From Petrosia ficiformis (Eukaryota > Porifera > Demospongiae > Haplosclerida > Petrosiidae), in assembly GCA_947044365.1 (NCBI GenBank), contig OX345645.1, positions 151,501 through 215,500 of the forward strand: a stretch of DNA of 64,000 nucleotides. The letters run 5' to 3'. The notes beneath the pieces are model-generated. The model was not told the origin of the DNA, made no database searches, and saw only the letters and a program-made list of their open reading frames with translations. The translations under genes were made by a program, and so were the position numbers. Positions 12,157-23,441 of this stretch are shown here, piece after piece (the stretch's first letter is position 1; each line of letters opens with the position of its first letter).

Positions 12157-12604
12157 TCTCCCTCTCTCTTTCTGCACATAGAACAACAAACAGTTGAAAT
12201 TCAAGCTGAAAATAATTCTCTTAAACAACAAGTTAAAGGTGTGTTTAACTGTGCATGTATACATATCCTGTTATTACAGTAACACTTCCATATTTACTAT
12301 TATACATCCTGTGGGAACTTATTTCCTTTGGTTATAATTAATTATTATTATCTTCCTTTCTGTTCTCTCTCTAAATCCTTCTTTATCTCTTTTCCTTTCA
12401 ATCTTTATTCCATCTATTCTTTATCTCCTCTCTGATCCTGTCTACATTCCTCCAACCTGCTACTCTTCAGAACTGAGAGATGATAATCAGGTATTACATG
12501 AAGAGAACACCACTTTAAAAGAATATGTTGAAAGATTGCTTTCTACTATTATGATACACAAACCAGAATTACTGGAAATAGCAAATCAAAAACAACAAAA
12601 ATAA
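7477..12604 (+). CDS. C2-TIG-coiled-coil protein, Rab11-FIP-like
   Basis: Eight exons (7477-7522, 7585-7614, 7694-7775, 7879-8321, 8373-8543, 9211-9393, 12182-12238, 12471-12604) total 1146 nt and keep phase throughout (381 residues). Residues about 8-130 are a C2 domain of the class-I Rab11-FIP kind ([37 protein letters not shown]). Residues about 201-300 are an IPT/TIG domain very like that of the exocyst subunit Sec5 ([36 protein letters not shown]). The C-terminus is a coiled coil ending [16 protein letters not shown], matching the Rab-binding domain of FIPs. FIPs bind Rab11 GTPase on recycling endosomes. Known FIPs, as I recall them, lack a TIG domain. The last intron before the coiled coil is 2.8 kb and filled with microsatellites, but the phase (1) is kept across it. 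Confidence 0.82.
8805..9088. repeat. 19-bp minisatellite, about 15 copies
   Basis: Head-to-tail copies of actacatactatagctaac with single-base variants (attata, atgcta) lie in intron 5 of the FIP-like gene. Higher-order periodicity is visible: the attata and atgcta variants recur as adjacent pairs. Confidence 0.93.
9866..10330. repeat. Complex TGTA/TGTG microsatellite
   Basis: A higher-order repeat of roughly 45-75 bp combines (tgta)n blocks with the phrase tgtgtgtatataatactata. All long ORFs in the area are artefacts of this repeat. It lies in the large intron of the FIP-like gene. Confidence 0.92.
10800..11515. repeat. Mixed GTACATGTA and TACA simple-repeat block
   Basis: Continuation of the intron between 9393 and 12182. 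Phrases such as acatgtatgtgtacatgta and tatgtcacagtatgtgtac alternate at 10810-11030, followed by (taca)n at 11157-11220 and 11410-11500. Between the latter, a unit containing actattacaatggtcaatt is repeated about five times (11271-11513). Confidence 0.85.
12021..12172. repeat. (TC)n polypyrimidine tract before exon 7
   Basis: About 150 bp of almost pure CT dinucleotide with TTTC and CCTC interruptions ends 10 bp before the 3' splice site at 12182. It acts as an exceptionally long polypyrimidine tract for that acceptor. Confidence 0.95.
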
Positions 12605-12618
12605 TAACAACAAGAGTG

Positions 12619-12674
<56 letters not shown>

Positions 12675-12838
12675 TTTATATTGTGAAGTTTATTATCATA
12701 TCTATTAATTTGTTTTGTGTTTTCCACCATTCATTCATTCATTCATTCATTCATTCATGAATATTATTTTTTTTTTAATATTATTATTCAAAACATAGGG
12801 ACATTAGGGAGTGGTTTATTACTTTTTTTTAATTAAAA
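12605..12838. repeat. Spacer with (TTA)n and (CATT)n
   Basis: The spacer between the FIP-like stop and the galactosidase start contains an ATT/TTA trinucleotide run (about 12619-12672) and a short CATT tetranucleotide run (about 12730-12757). It must also hold the galactosidase promoter. Confidence 0.8.
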
Positions 12839-14903
12839 ATGGTTGTTTTTCTTAAAATTCTTGTTACACTTTTTGCTTCTGTCTATGGATTGGACAATGG
12901 AGTAGCACGAACACCACCAAGTGAGTCAATAGGGACTCTTTTTATTACACATTATAACAATCCAACTTTAGTTTATGTTATGATATGTGATGATATATAT
13001 GTTATTTGGTATACACAGTGGGATGGGTAGCTTGGGAGAGGTTTGCATGTAATACTGACTGTACCAATGATCCAGATAACTGTATCAGGTGAGTTCATGT
13101 GATTGATTGTTTTAATGTTGAATTCTCTTTTTGAAGTGAGAAACTATTTAAAGATATGGCTGATCATATAGTGTCAGATGGATACAAAGATGTTGGATAT
13201 CAGTTTATTAACATAGATGTACGTACTAATGTGTGTATTACACAAAACCCCTCCATTAATGAACCATAGGACTGTTGGGCTTCCAAGGATAGAGATAGTG
13301 AAGGTAATCTTCAAGCTGACCCCATACGATTTCCAAGTGGGATCAAAGCTTTGGCTGATTATGTAAGATAATATAATTAGTATCACTGTAATGTCACATG
13401 ATTGATTAATAAACAGATTCATAATAAAGGACTGAAAATGGGAATATATGCAGGTAATCATTATTAATAGTAGGGGCTGAGAGGGAATTACTGTATGAAA
13501 ACAGAATCAATCTAATGTTGGAGTTAGATGGTTTCTATTTTCATATAGTAATACCCTGTCAATCTCTAGTTCTATTGCTGCAACAGATTGTAATATAATT
13601 TATAATTACATCACTGTGATATCAGATTTTGGGACTCATACTTGTGCTGGATATCCTGGAAGTCAAGATCATTTGCAACAAGATGTTATGGTAGATAATA
13701 ATTATACATAATTATTATAATCATGATAATAACAACAACTCAACAGACATTTGCCGAGTGGGGAGTAGATATGTTAAAAATGGATGGTTGCGCTTATTCA
13801 GATCTTCATTCAATGCCTCAGGGATATATGAATGTATCAAATTATCTTAATGGTACAGGAAGACATATTGTGTTTTCTTGTAGTTGGCCTGCTTATTGGA
13901 ATGAAGCTGGCATGAAGGTAGCATGTGCATCTGATGCTAATGACAGTAGATTCACTGATATCATTTTTTTCACAGATCGATTATACTTATGTTGCTAAGA
14001 GTTGTAATCTTTGGAGAAACTATGGCGATATATCTGTTAGATTTACAATCTTGTAATTACCATGTGATGATCATATGATCTTTATACAGGATAGTTGGGA
14101 TAGTGTCAAAGGTATTGTACAGTTTTATACTAGTCATCAAGATGAATTTCAACCTGTTGCTGGACCAGGGAACTGGAATGACCCAGATATGGTGAATAAC
14201 TCATTTGTACATGTGACAGGTCACATGATATACTTGTATAGCTTATTATTGGTGGCTATGGACTAAGTGTGGATGAACAGAAGGCTCAGTTTGCAATTTG
14301 GTCTGTATTGGCTGCTGTACGTTTTATGAATATTTATAAATAATGTCAGTATTTATGTTATCTTAGCCTCTCTTGATGTCCAATGATCTCAGAAATATTC
14401 CAAAGGAATCGCAACAAATTCTACAAAACATGTAATATATCATAATAACTCACTTATTTATCATTCCTTGTTCTCTATGCCTATTCCAGGGAAATTATTA
14501 AGGTTAATCAGGACTCTCTTGGAAAACAAGCAAGAAAAGTGTCATCAGTAAGCGTGCGTGATATGTACCTCTGATATGTCATGTGACCATTTCAAATTAG
14601 CCTACCAGCAAAGACCTTGTTCTGTCTAAACCTCTTGCTAATGGATCATATGCTGTAGTATTCTTAAATGAAGGATCATTTTCAGGACCTCATAAGATCA
14701 CTATTGATTTTAAAACGGTATAAGGAACGATTTATTATTATTATTATTATTATTGTTATTATTATTAATAGGTTGGTTTAACTAGTTCTAAAGCAATGAT
14801 TCGTGACTTATTCCAACAAAAAAATATTGGAACTTTTGAGAGTCAGTATACTGCCTATGTTAATCCTTCTGGAGTTGTCATGGTAACTATGACACCAGTC
14901 TAG
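12839..14903 (+). CDS. Alpha-galactosidase / alpha-N-acetylgalactosaminidase (GH27)
   Basis: Fourteen exons (12839-12920, 13019-13088, 13137-13218, 13270-13362, 13417-13453, 13626-13690, 13747-13917, 13976-14035, 14090-14191, 14242-14316, 14367-14431, 14490-14547, 14601-14717, 14772-14903) join in phase to 402 residues. A hydrophobic signal peptide ([15 protein letters not shown]) precedes [19 protein letters not shown], the mature GH27 start. The nucleophile Asp lies in [10 protein letters not shown] and the acid/base Asp in the DSW motif after [14 protein letters not shown] begins the C-terminal beta domain. The enzyme removes terminal alpha-galactosyl or alpha-GalNAc residues from glycoconjugates in the lysosome. 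I did not settle whether it is GLA-like or NAGA-like; the substrate-loop residues need alignment. Confidence 0.95.
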
Positions 14904-15021
14904 AGGTTGGGTCTGGATTTGCGAAAACTTTTGTCATTTTTGTCATGCTGACATTTACTTTCATTCTAATATATACATGATAATAAAAAATAATTGCTTT
15001 ATATTATTGTAATTATGATTG

Positions 15022-15720
15022 TCATGTGACTTTCATGTGTTTGTCATGACATATTGTATAGTTACAAGTCTCTGTGAGAGCATGGGAAACTGGACGTTCC
15101 ACTCTAGATAGCATGATATTTGCCATTTCCAAATCACATGACCACACACTGCAATATCCAGGTAGAGGAGGAGTTGATACTAAAGATAATATCATATGAA
15201 ATATTAATACATGTACATATATACATACCTCTATGTGGTGTGTGTATTTTGTGACTTATTCCTCTCTCAGTTCTTTGGAGAATGAGTTCAGCATCTTTAC
15301 GATCCTTCCAAGACTGATATTCTCTTAATGACAGTTGTCTCTTCTTGTTGTGTTCTTCTAACAATAACTGCATTTGTTGTCTGTTAAGAAAACAAATGTA
15401 ATAAATACATGACATGGTGTTTTATTTGATTACCTTTGTCTTATTCTCTCTTTCTTTAATATTTCATCTCCCTTTAGAGTAGCTCTTAGCCATTTGTGGT
15501 AGGAGTGTTTACCCAATTCTCTTCTCTGCTTCTCAGTTGCTAGTTCTCTCTGTTTTTGTTCCTCTTCTTGTTGTCTACGACTCTATAATTAAATATTGAT
15601 ATGGTGCAATGCTGTTCTATCCTCTCTTACCTTATATTCTTCATTTTTTCTTTCCAACCAATTCTGAAAAACAATCTCTTTATTAGCCATTGTTTCAGCC
15701 CCACCCTTGCCTGCAGACAT
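15022..15720 (-). CDS. Small coiled-coil protein, possibly ciliary (CCDC34/CCDC181-like?)
   Basis: Four exons (15631-15720, 15434-15582, 15229-15380, 15022-15179) join in phase to 182 residues. The first two thirds are a highly charged helix with repeated aromatic W positions (FQNWLERKNEEYK, YHKWLRATLKGDEIL, REYQSWKDRKDAELIL). The end is compact (STPPLPGYCSVWSCDLEM). The WLxxK-rich helical pattern recalls CCDC34/CCDC181-type ciliary proteins, but I am not sure of the family. The start codon is 6 bp from the ATG of the divergent PDZ gene, and a near-perfect X-box-like motif lies between them. Confidence 0.72.
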
Positions 15721-15734
15721 GTTACCATGGGAAC
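15721..15734. promoter_or_regulatory. RFX/X-box-like motif between two start codons
   Basis: gttaccatgggaac differs by one position from the RFX consensus GTNRCC-AT-RGYAAC. It overlaps the first ATG of the multi-PDZ gene and adjoins the start codon of the coiled-coil gene. If functional it would suggest ciliary regulation and that the PDZ gene starts at a later ATG (15772). Confidence 0.4.
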
Positions 15735-17190
15735 TACCAGAATTAAAGAGGCGCAGATAAAAAGCATAATCATGCCTGTAAAGAAAGGAGATGCAGAACG
15801 ACTTCTTAATCTACTCTGGGAATTGAAAATAGAAGCATTGAAGGAGAGAGATGAGAAATCAGAGGAAATTATTCTACCAGAAGAAGATCAAGCATTTTCT
15901 AATGCTATTTCAATGTTGCATTGTTATTTAACTGATGTTGTCCCTACCATTACTCAATCTCACCATCTTGCTTTACCAGACACAGATACCCATATTGATA
16001 TATCTATTAGTCCTAATGCTAATGTACAATGGGTAGAGTTCTCTTGTAGAACTAGTCGAGATCCTGGTTTGCACTTGGAGAGTTTCCATGAAGCCGTGGG
16101 AGGTACCTACATTGTGTTCATCAGTCAGGTAGAGAAAGGGACAGTAGCTGAACAAGTGGGTGTGTTCAAGAGAGGTGATATCATATTAAAGATTAATAAA
16201 CACTCATTGGCAAGGGTATCAATTGAGAGAGCTAGGTATGTTTGATTGTTTGTTTATTTATTTACACATGTATATTGGTGATAAATAGATGGTTAATGAA
16301 GAGTGCAGCAAGATCGGGGAAGATCGTATTATCAATTATTACATGTGATGGTCGTCACATCTCTTACCCTTGGAGAAAACCAAGAGGGAATTTAAAACAA
16401 GAAGTACCAGTCTCATTACACTCTGTTCCTACAACTGCAGAAATCCATTCTTCTGACAACAAAAAAGAGAATGACCAACCATCTCATTCCATTATTAATT
16501 GTAGACCTAGTTTCACTCCATCTATCGGGTCACATGATTCTGATCATGAAACTCTAATGAATACAGTAGAATTTGCAGCTCATATCAGCAGGAGTAGTTT
16601 CAGGTACTCTAAAAAAAGACTGAAAGGAAAGGTACTACTTCACTATACATATAATATATATATATATATACATATAATATATATATATATATAATTATAA
16701 ATCTATGTAAATATATTATTATGAGACCAGCTATAATTATATGTACTAATATAATAAAATTCAAGTTATAGTTTTCAAATCAATTGTTTTTATTTTCTAT
16801 TGTTGCTAATGTTTAGAATCGCAAACCTTTGAAGGTTTGCATTCCAAAGGAAGGTGGAAATGGTAGTCTGGGAATGAGACTTATTGGAGGAAAAGGATCT
16901 AAATATGGTGATATTGGAATATTTATTTGTGCAATAGAGGAAGGAAAACCGGCACATAGGTTAGACAATATAAAGTAGAAAGATGAGACTTGATAAATCA
17001 CCTATCACACACACACATACACATATATATATAATAGTGATGGTCGTTTAAAGAAAGGTGATGAATTATTAATGATTAATGGTAAGAGTGTAGTGGGACG
17101 CAAACTTGTACATATTGTGCAAATGTTGAGAGATGCACAATCACCAGTAAACTTAATTGTTGCTACTGAGGTATGTATATACTGTATATA

Positions 17191-17221
<31 letters not shown>

Positions 17222-20200
17222 GTTACATACATACATACGTACATACATACATAAATACATACATACATAGAAACATATACGTACATACATTATCTTGTTC
17301 TTAGCGCTTAGATGATTTACAGAGTAAGCCCTCATCAGTTTCTTTGGAATCATCAATAGAAGCTGAAGTTCATCAATTATTATTAAATAGAGAGAAACTC
17401 GTTGCTGCTCCAATGAATGAAATATTAGGACAAAACGATAGTCCTTCACAAGTATCAAAAAGAATAACTAAAAGTGCACATGATCTCCAGACAAAACCTC
17501 ACCAAAGGAAGAAACCTAGAGTAAGAAAAATCAGTGATCAAACAGCTTATTCTAGTGAAGTAATAGAGTTAAAAGATCTCTCATCTCCAGTTGCTACCCT
17601 CAGCACACAACCTCTAACACAATGGGGACGTCTATCTAGTAGTAATATTGAAACTAATCTTGAACCAGCTAAAAAGAATATTGTACTTATGAAATTTGAA
17701 GGGAAAGCACTTGGTTTCTCACTATGTGGAGGGAAAGGAAGTAAAAGAGGAGATTTGGGAATATATGTTCGATCTATTCAAGAGAAAGGTTTAGCAGCTG
17801 AAGATGGACGACTCAAAGAAGGAGATGAACTAATAGAAATTAATGGACGATCATTAGAGGGGTTTACTCACAAGAAAGCTGCAAGCATTATTAAAGTATG
17901 TATATATGTAGCATACGTAGTATACGTATTTATGGATGTATAATATCTGTATCTACATATGTAATTGAATACTACATGTATGTATGTATGTATGTATGTA
18001 CATGTATGTATGTATGTTGTATGTATATATGTATGTATGTACATGTGTATTGTATAAAGTTCATTCATACATGTACATAAATACACGTACATACACATAT
18101 GTACATGTACACACACATATACATACATATATACATACAGTCATACATACATTCATATATACTATGTATATAACTATGTATGTATGTACATGTGTATATG
18201 TGTACATGTATAAATGAACTTAATTATTTACAGAATTCAAGTGGTGTTATTAATCTCACTATAATCAGTGGTCCTGGATATTTGGTAATACCTAGTAAAG
18301 TGAAACACAGTTCATCAGTAAAGGGTACTCCTATTCATGTTATTTTACGTAGACGTAAGTATTATTGTAGTATATATTATGCATGTGATGATCATGTGAT
18401 ATCTCAGGTGATGATGAGGAGTTAGGTCTTGAGATAGCTGGATTAACAAATGATAAAGATGAATATGGTATATTTATAAAGCATATAATACCTCATTCTC
18501 CTGCTGATGCTTGTAAGATGTTACAGTGAGTTGACAATAAATAGTATTTATATTTTATTAATGTCCTCTTTCTCCCTTTTAGTCGAGCAGATCAACTTGT
18601 GTCTATCAATAATCGGAGCTTGTTGGATCTTCCAGTTGAGGAAGCAATGGATCTTCTTTCACCGACAAATTTACCTTTTGGTAACATTCTACTTCAAGTA
18701 GTACGACCAAAGAGTGATGAGGCACTTAATAAACTTTTATCTGATGAGAACAAAAGAGGATCATATCCTAATAACTGGTCGGTCCCTGTCAAATAATATT
18801 TCAATTATTTCATTACATAATCTTATAATTAGGCAAGGGAGTTTTCGAATGAAAGATACACATCAGAACGATACTGAATTTAATGAAGGGGAAATTCCCA
18901 CTCAAGATTACCCACTTACTCCTTTAGATAAAGATATCCTTGATCTGTTCACCCCAAGTGAAACAGGATCCATTAATGGTATCGGTGAAGGAGTGGTACC
19001 TCCTAGTGGTCCACCTACATCACTACCACCAACAGATCATGAGGTACAGTTCTATGATAGTAAGAATTCACTTATTAATTTACAATTACTGCATTAGGGA
19101 CATGATTTTGAATTCCCATCAATAGTGAGTGCACTAAAGTATGATGAAGCTAATGAATCTCTCCTATCATCTATGACACCTATTCTAACACGCCCCTCCA
19201 TAGCATCACAATATTCACGTTCGTACTCTCAAAATGATTCACCTGCTCTAATGAATGACTTTGAAATGAAGGTATTTGGAGATCACAGACGAGGATCAGG
19301 ACATGCTATGCATAGATATTCCAATGAAATTAAAACAGCTATGGAAAGCAAAGAGGAGGAACAAGAGAAATATGGGGCAACAAGTGATAAACCAGTACAA
19401 GAGACTATGTTTCAAGATGTAATCCCTCCTGTTCCTCCTCCTTCCATACCCCCACTCCCTCCACCAAAGGAAGATTTACATTTTCCTTTACTTTCATCTC
19501 CTCCACATGATCATAATCAAGATGTAGATCTTTTGATTCAATCAACAATTCCTTTAGGATTCCAGCAACTGGAATTGGATATTTGTAAGCATCATGGGAA
19601 AAAGGGAGTAGGTATTACTCTTGTTAATAGCACTGGACTAACAAAAGGATACTCTTTAGTTCGTCGTGTACTTCCTGGAAGTGTTGGAGGAAAATATGGG
19701 CTGCATGTTGGTGATAGAATAGTTTCAATTAATAACCAATGTGTACAGGGGTTTACTCCTCATAAAATAATGGGAATGCTCTCAGAAGCCCCTAAACAGT
19801 TTATGTTAACGATATGGAGAGATCCTAATTATGATATGGATACAACATCATCTGCGTATTCACAATCCATATATTCAGAGAGTGTTCTATCAGTTTCTGA
19901 TGATGGAGGTGGGACTGATTCATCAGGTCGACACCCATCAATATCGTCTCAATTACCATCCGTACAATCTTTGACTGAACAATTAGAAAGTGAGAAATTT
20001 ACTGCAAACAAGAGAGTCATCACATCACAGGAACAAACATCTTTTTCTCCAGCAAGAGGATCACCAGTCATCATTTCTCCTTCTTTCCCTCCTCCTCCAG
20101 TCCCTAAATCACCTCCTCCCTCCCCACCTCCCGATCATCCACCTCAACCTGAATCTCCTTCTCCAAATTGCCCTCCTGAACCAGAATCTCCTCCTCCCTC

Positions 20201-23200
20201 TCCTCCTCCTGAACCCGAATCTCCTCCTCCAAATTACCCTCCTGAATCCGAATCTCCTCCTTCCTCTCCTCCTCCAAATTACCCTCCTGAACCCGAATCT
20301 CCTCCTCCCTCTCCTCCTCCTCCCTCTCCTCCTCCTCCTCCTGAACCTGAATCTCCTCCTCCAAATTACCCTCCTGAACCCAAATCTCCTCCTCCCTCTC
20401 CTCCTCTAAATTACCCTCCTGAACCCGAATCTCCTCCTCCCACTCCTCCAAATTACCCTCCTGAACCCGAATCTCCTCCTCCCTCTCCTCCACATTACCC
20501 TCCTGAGCCTGAATCTCCTCCTCCCTCTCCTCCATTAGACAGACCACCAGATCAACAACTTAACCTACCTTCAACAAGGTATTTGTTTTACATAACTACC
20601 TAATTTAGAAATGCTATAGAATGTTTTGAAATTTTATAAGAGCGTCAGTTTTCATGTTATCCTATTGTTATAGGTCTAGAATCTTAGCTATTGAAATATT
20701 ACTAAATTGTTGTTGTCAATGAGTTCTATCGTAAATATTAGATTTGTAGATACATTTTTTATAAAATAATTTTATTAACTGTAGCGTTCCTGTCCATACC
20801 ACATCCACATTACCACAAGAAAAGGATGAACATTTTGAATCTAAAGGTAGTCGTGACAACAATAATCCATTTAAAGTTGAAGTGACAAAAGGCTTGCTGG
20901 GTTTAGGCCTCAGTGTGATAGTTAACAAAATGGGGATGATTGAAGTAAAGAGTATTTCATCCAGATCACCACTAACTAAAGATGGGAATTTGAAGTGAGA
21001 GAAAATACTTTTCTATAATATGCACATTATCATGTACTGATCTGATTACAGTGTTGGTGATCAATTACTGTCTATTAATAATAATAATCTTACTGGTTGT
21101 ACTCTGAAAGAAGCAGAAAACATCATCAAATCTATTCCAAGAGGTACTGTAAAAATAGAAGCAATGCCACCACCAAAAGATGTTACAGGAACAGGACTTA
21201 AAAATGAAGAGAAGAAAATAGAAGAGTCAAGCACTACAGGAAGAGACAAAGAAGAAGGTGTTCTCAAAGTGAAGGTATAAAGCTACACAAGTTACTTAAT
21301 GAAATATAATTGTCTCCATTTTTCATAGCTCAATAGAAGCCCTGATAAACCTCTTGGTATCATAGTGGAAGGAGGAAGTGACACAGACCTTAAAAACATT
21401 TACATTGCATCACTTAAACCAAGAAGTGCAGCTTTTATTAATGGACAACTGCAGAGAGGAGATCAAATAATAATGTGTGGTAATGAATGTCTTGTGGGTG
21501 TGACTAGTCTCGAGGCTTGGGATATTCTTAACAAAGCCCCACTCATTGTTGAGATTGTAGTTGCAAGAAAGAAAGAGTCTATAACACAATTGCGTAGCTC
21601 TATATCAGAAACACCCCTCTCCGCTCACGATCAACCCATTGAACAAAAGCCTCAATTCACTCATAATCGAAGACATTCTCTCTCTCTTCATTTCTCTGGC
21701 TCTTCATACCAAAGAAGTAGCGTTTATTCTAGTTTTGAGGATGTCCGAGAGGATTTTGATATCATGGATACTTCTCCTCCTCCTCTCCCTTTACCAGAGG
21801 TCAATGAGGAACATTTTACAGTAGTGTTACATCGTGAGGAAAATCAACGTCTTGGATTTGGGATAAATGGAGGAAAAGAAAACTTACAACTACCTGATAT
21901 ATATGTATGTTAAAATACACAAACAAACAAACAATATTTATATCTTTAAAACATTTCAATAGTATTTCCTTTCCAACAGGTAAAGAGTGTTGAACCAAAT
22001 AGTTTAGCAGGAATGGATGGCCAACTTCGTCGAGGTGATAAAATAGTATCAGTGAATGGGAACACACTTGTAGGTGTGACTCATAAGGCAGCACTCCATC
22101 TTCTAAAAAATGCTGGGAATACAGTTACACTTGAGGTCACAAGATTAATAACCGGTATATCATCACGTGTTGCATCTAAACAAATTTCCAGACAAGTTAG
22201 TTAATATGTGTACATACATGAACATGTGTACATACTATATATACAAATCTACAATGCATACACCTCCTGTTAATAGTCATGATATAGTGATAGCTCGTGA
22301 ACTTTAGTTTACATCTTTTGTTTCCAAAATACATACATGAATATAGATAAGACACACAAATATGCTGTCCACATGTGCAGTTAGACATGTGCATTGGTGT
22401 TGTCTTTGTCAGCACAAGTTGCAGTACACATGTATTGCTATCCTTGTCTACAAGTAGCAGTAATACTCAGCATAATGCAGTAATACATGATTCTATACCA
22501 GCACAAGTTGCAGTAATACATGATTCCTTACCACCATAATGCAGTAATACATGATTCCTTACCACCATAATGCAGTAATACATGATTCCTTATCAGCACA
22601 AGTTGCAGTCCACATGTATTGCTATCCTTGTCTGCAAGTTGCAGTAATAATCAGCACAAGTTGCAGTCCACGTGTATTGCTATCCTTGTCTACAAGTTCC
22701 AGTAATAATCAGCACAAGTTGCAGTCCACGTGTATTGCTATCCTTGTCTACAAGTTGCAGTAATACTCAGCACAAGTTGTAGTACACATGTATTGCTATC
22801 CTTGTCTACAAGTTGCAGTAATACTCAGCATAAGTTGCAGTAATACATGATTCCTTATTCACAAGTTGCAGTAATATATACATGATTCCTATCAGCTGAA
22901 GTTAATTTAGCAACACCTTCATTCCTCGCACAATAATTATTATAATTATCCTATTTATATACAGGAATCAAATAACACTTCTCCTAGTCATCACTCCAGC
23001 GGTTCACCTTCACCTTTATTAAGTCGAGTTGGAAGAGGTAAACGACATTCTATTGTTGGACGATTAGGATTAGCACAGACGCAAGGGGTTAAAGTGGTTG
23101 AGATACACAAAGGACCAACTGGTCTAGGAATGCATCTCAAGGGAAGTCTTTTAAAAGAAGGGGCTGTCCCTATTACTATAAAAGAAGTGCTGTCAGGAGG

Positions 23201-23384
23201 TGCAGCTTATAAATCTGGGATGATAAATATTGGAGACACACTTTTAGAAGCTAATGGTATTGAATTTGAAGACCTGACTCAAAAAGAGGCAGTAGACATA
23301 ATTAAGGGACTTCCACAGGGAACTGTTCGTCTTGTTTTACTAGATAAATACTACTCATCAACACTAAATCTTGATGTCATGTGA
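15727..23384 (+). CDS. Nine-PDZ-domain scaffold protein
   Basis: Fifteen exons sum to 5490 nt and keep phase (1829 residues). Exons: 15727-16235, 16289-16631, 16817-16959, 17038-17170, 17305-17895, 18234-18354, 18408-18525, 18583-18777, 18833-19043, 19098-20578, 20785-20994, 21052-21274, 21329-21904, 21980-22195, 22965-23384. PDZ domains lie at about 101-192, 288-376, 501-590, 604-690, 943-1030, 1310-1385, 1424-1510, 1588-1685 and 1732-1817. Typical carboxylate-loop signatures are SLGMRLIGG, ALGFSLCGG, PLGIIVEGG and RLGFGINGG. Residues about 1118-1275 are a PPPSPPPEPESPPPNYP-type proline-rich repeat, a possible SH3/WW ligand. The helical N-terminus is not a clear L27 domain. It resembles MPDZ/INADL/PTPN13-type scaffolds at cell contacts, but no one-to-one name is supported. 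The exon at 18583 ends at a weak donor (gtcggt). The first ATG is 6 bp from a divergent gene. Confidence 0.88.
17190..17290. repeat. (TACA)n microsatellite
   Basis: Imperfect TACA/TACG tetranucleotide run in intron 4 of the multi-PDZ gene. Confidence 0.9.
17970..18212. repeat. TGTA/TACA microsatellite block
   Basis: Blocks of (tgta)n followed by (taca)n phrases fill the intron before exon 18234-18354. The two halves are complementary and could fold into a hairpin in RNA. Confidence 0.85.
20085..20560 (+). repeat. Coding proline-rich repeat (CCTCCT-type)
   Basis: Within exon 10 of the multi-PDZ gene, codon-level repeats encode units such as PPEPESPPPNYPPE. The minus strand shows a long open Glu/Arg-rich frame here, which is only the shadow of the repeat. 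Confidence 0.9.
22430..22890. repeat. Nested minisatellite with cacaagttgcagtaata core
   Basis: Imperfect copies of cagcacaagttgcagtccac followed by tgtattgctatccttgtcta alternate with a shorter ataatgcagtaatacatga unit. All lie in the last intron of the multi-PDZ gene. Confidence 0.85.
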
Positions 23385-23441
23385 CTTGTGTTCATGCCAC
23401 TGTAATATATTTATTGCTTACTTTTTTTTAAAAAACAATGC

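Noticed and set aside
12010..12264. Ser-Leu and Arg-Glu dipeptide ORFs
   Set aside because: Translations of the (TC)n tract; only the last 57 bp are a real exon.
7477..12604. Splitting the C2-TIG part and the coiled-coil part into two genes
   Set aside because: Phase 1 is kept across the 2.8-kb intron, no start codon or terminal exon is seen in it, and the summed length is an exact multiple of three.
20104..20547. 147-codon Glu/Arg-rich ORF on the minus strand
   Set aside because: Shadow of the proline-rich codon repeat in the multi-PDZ exon.
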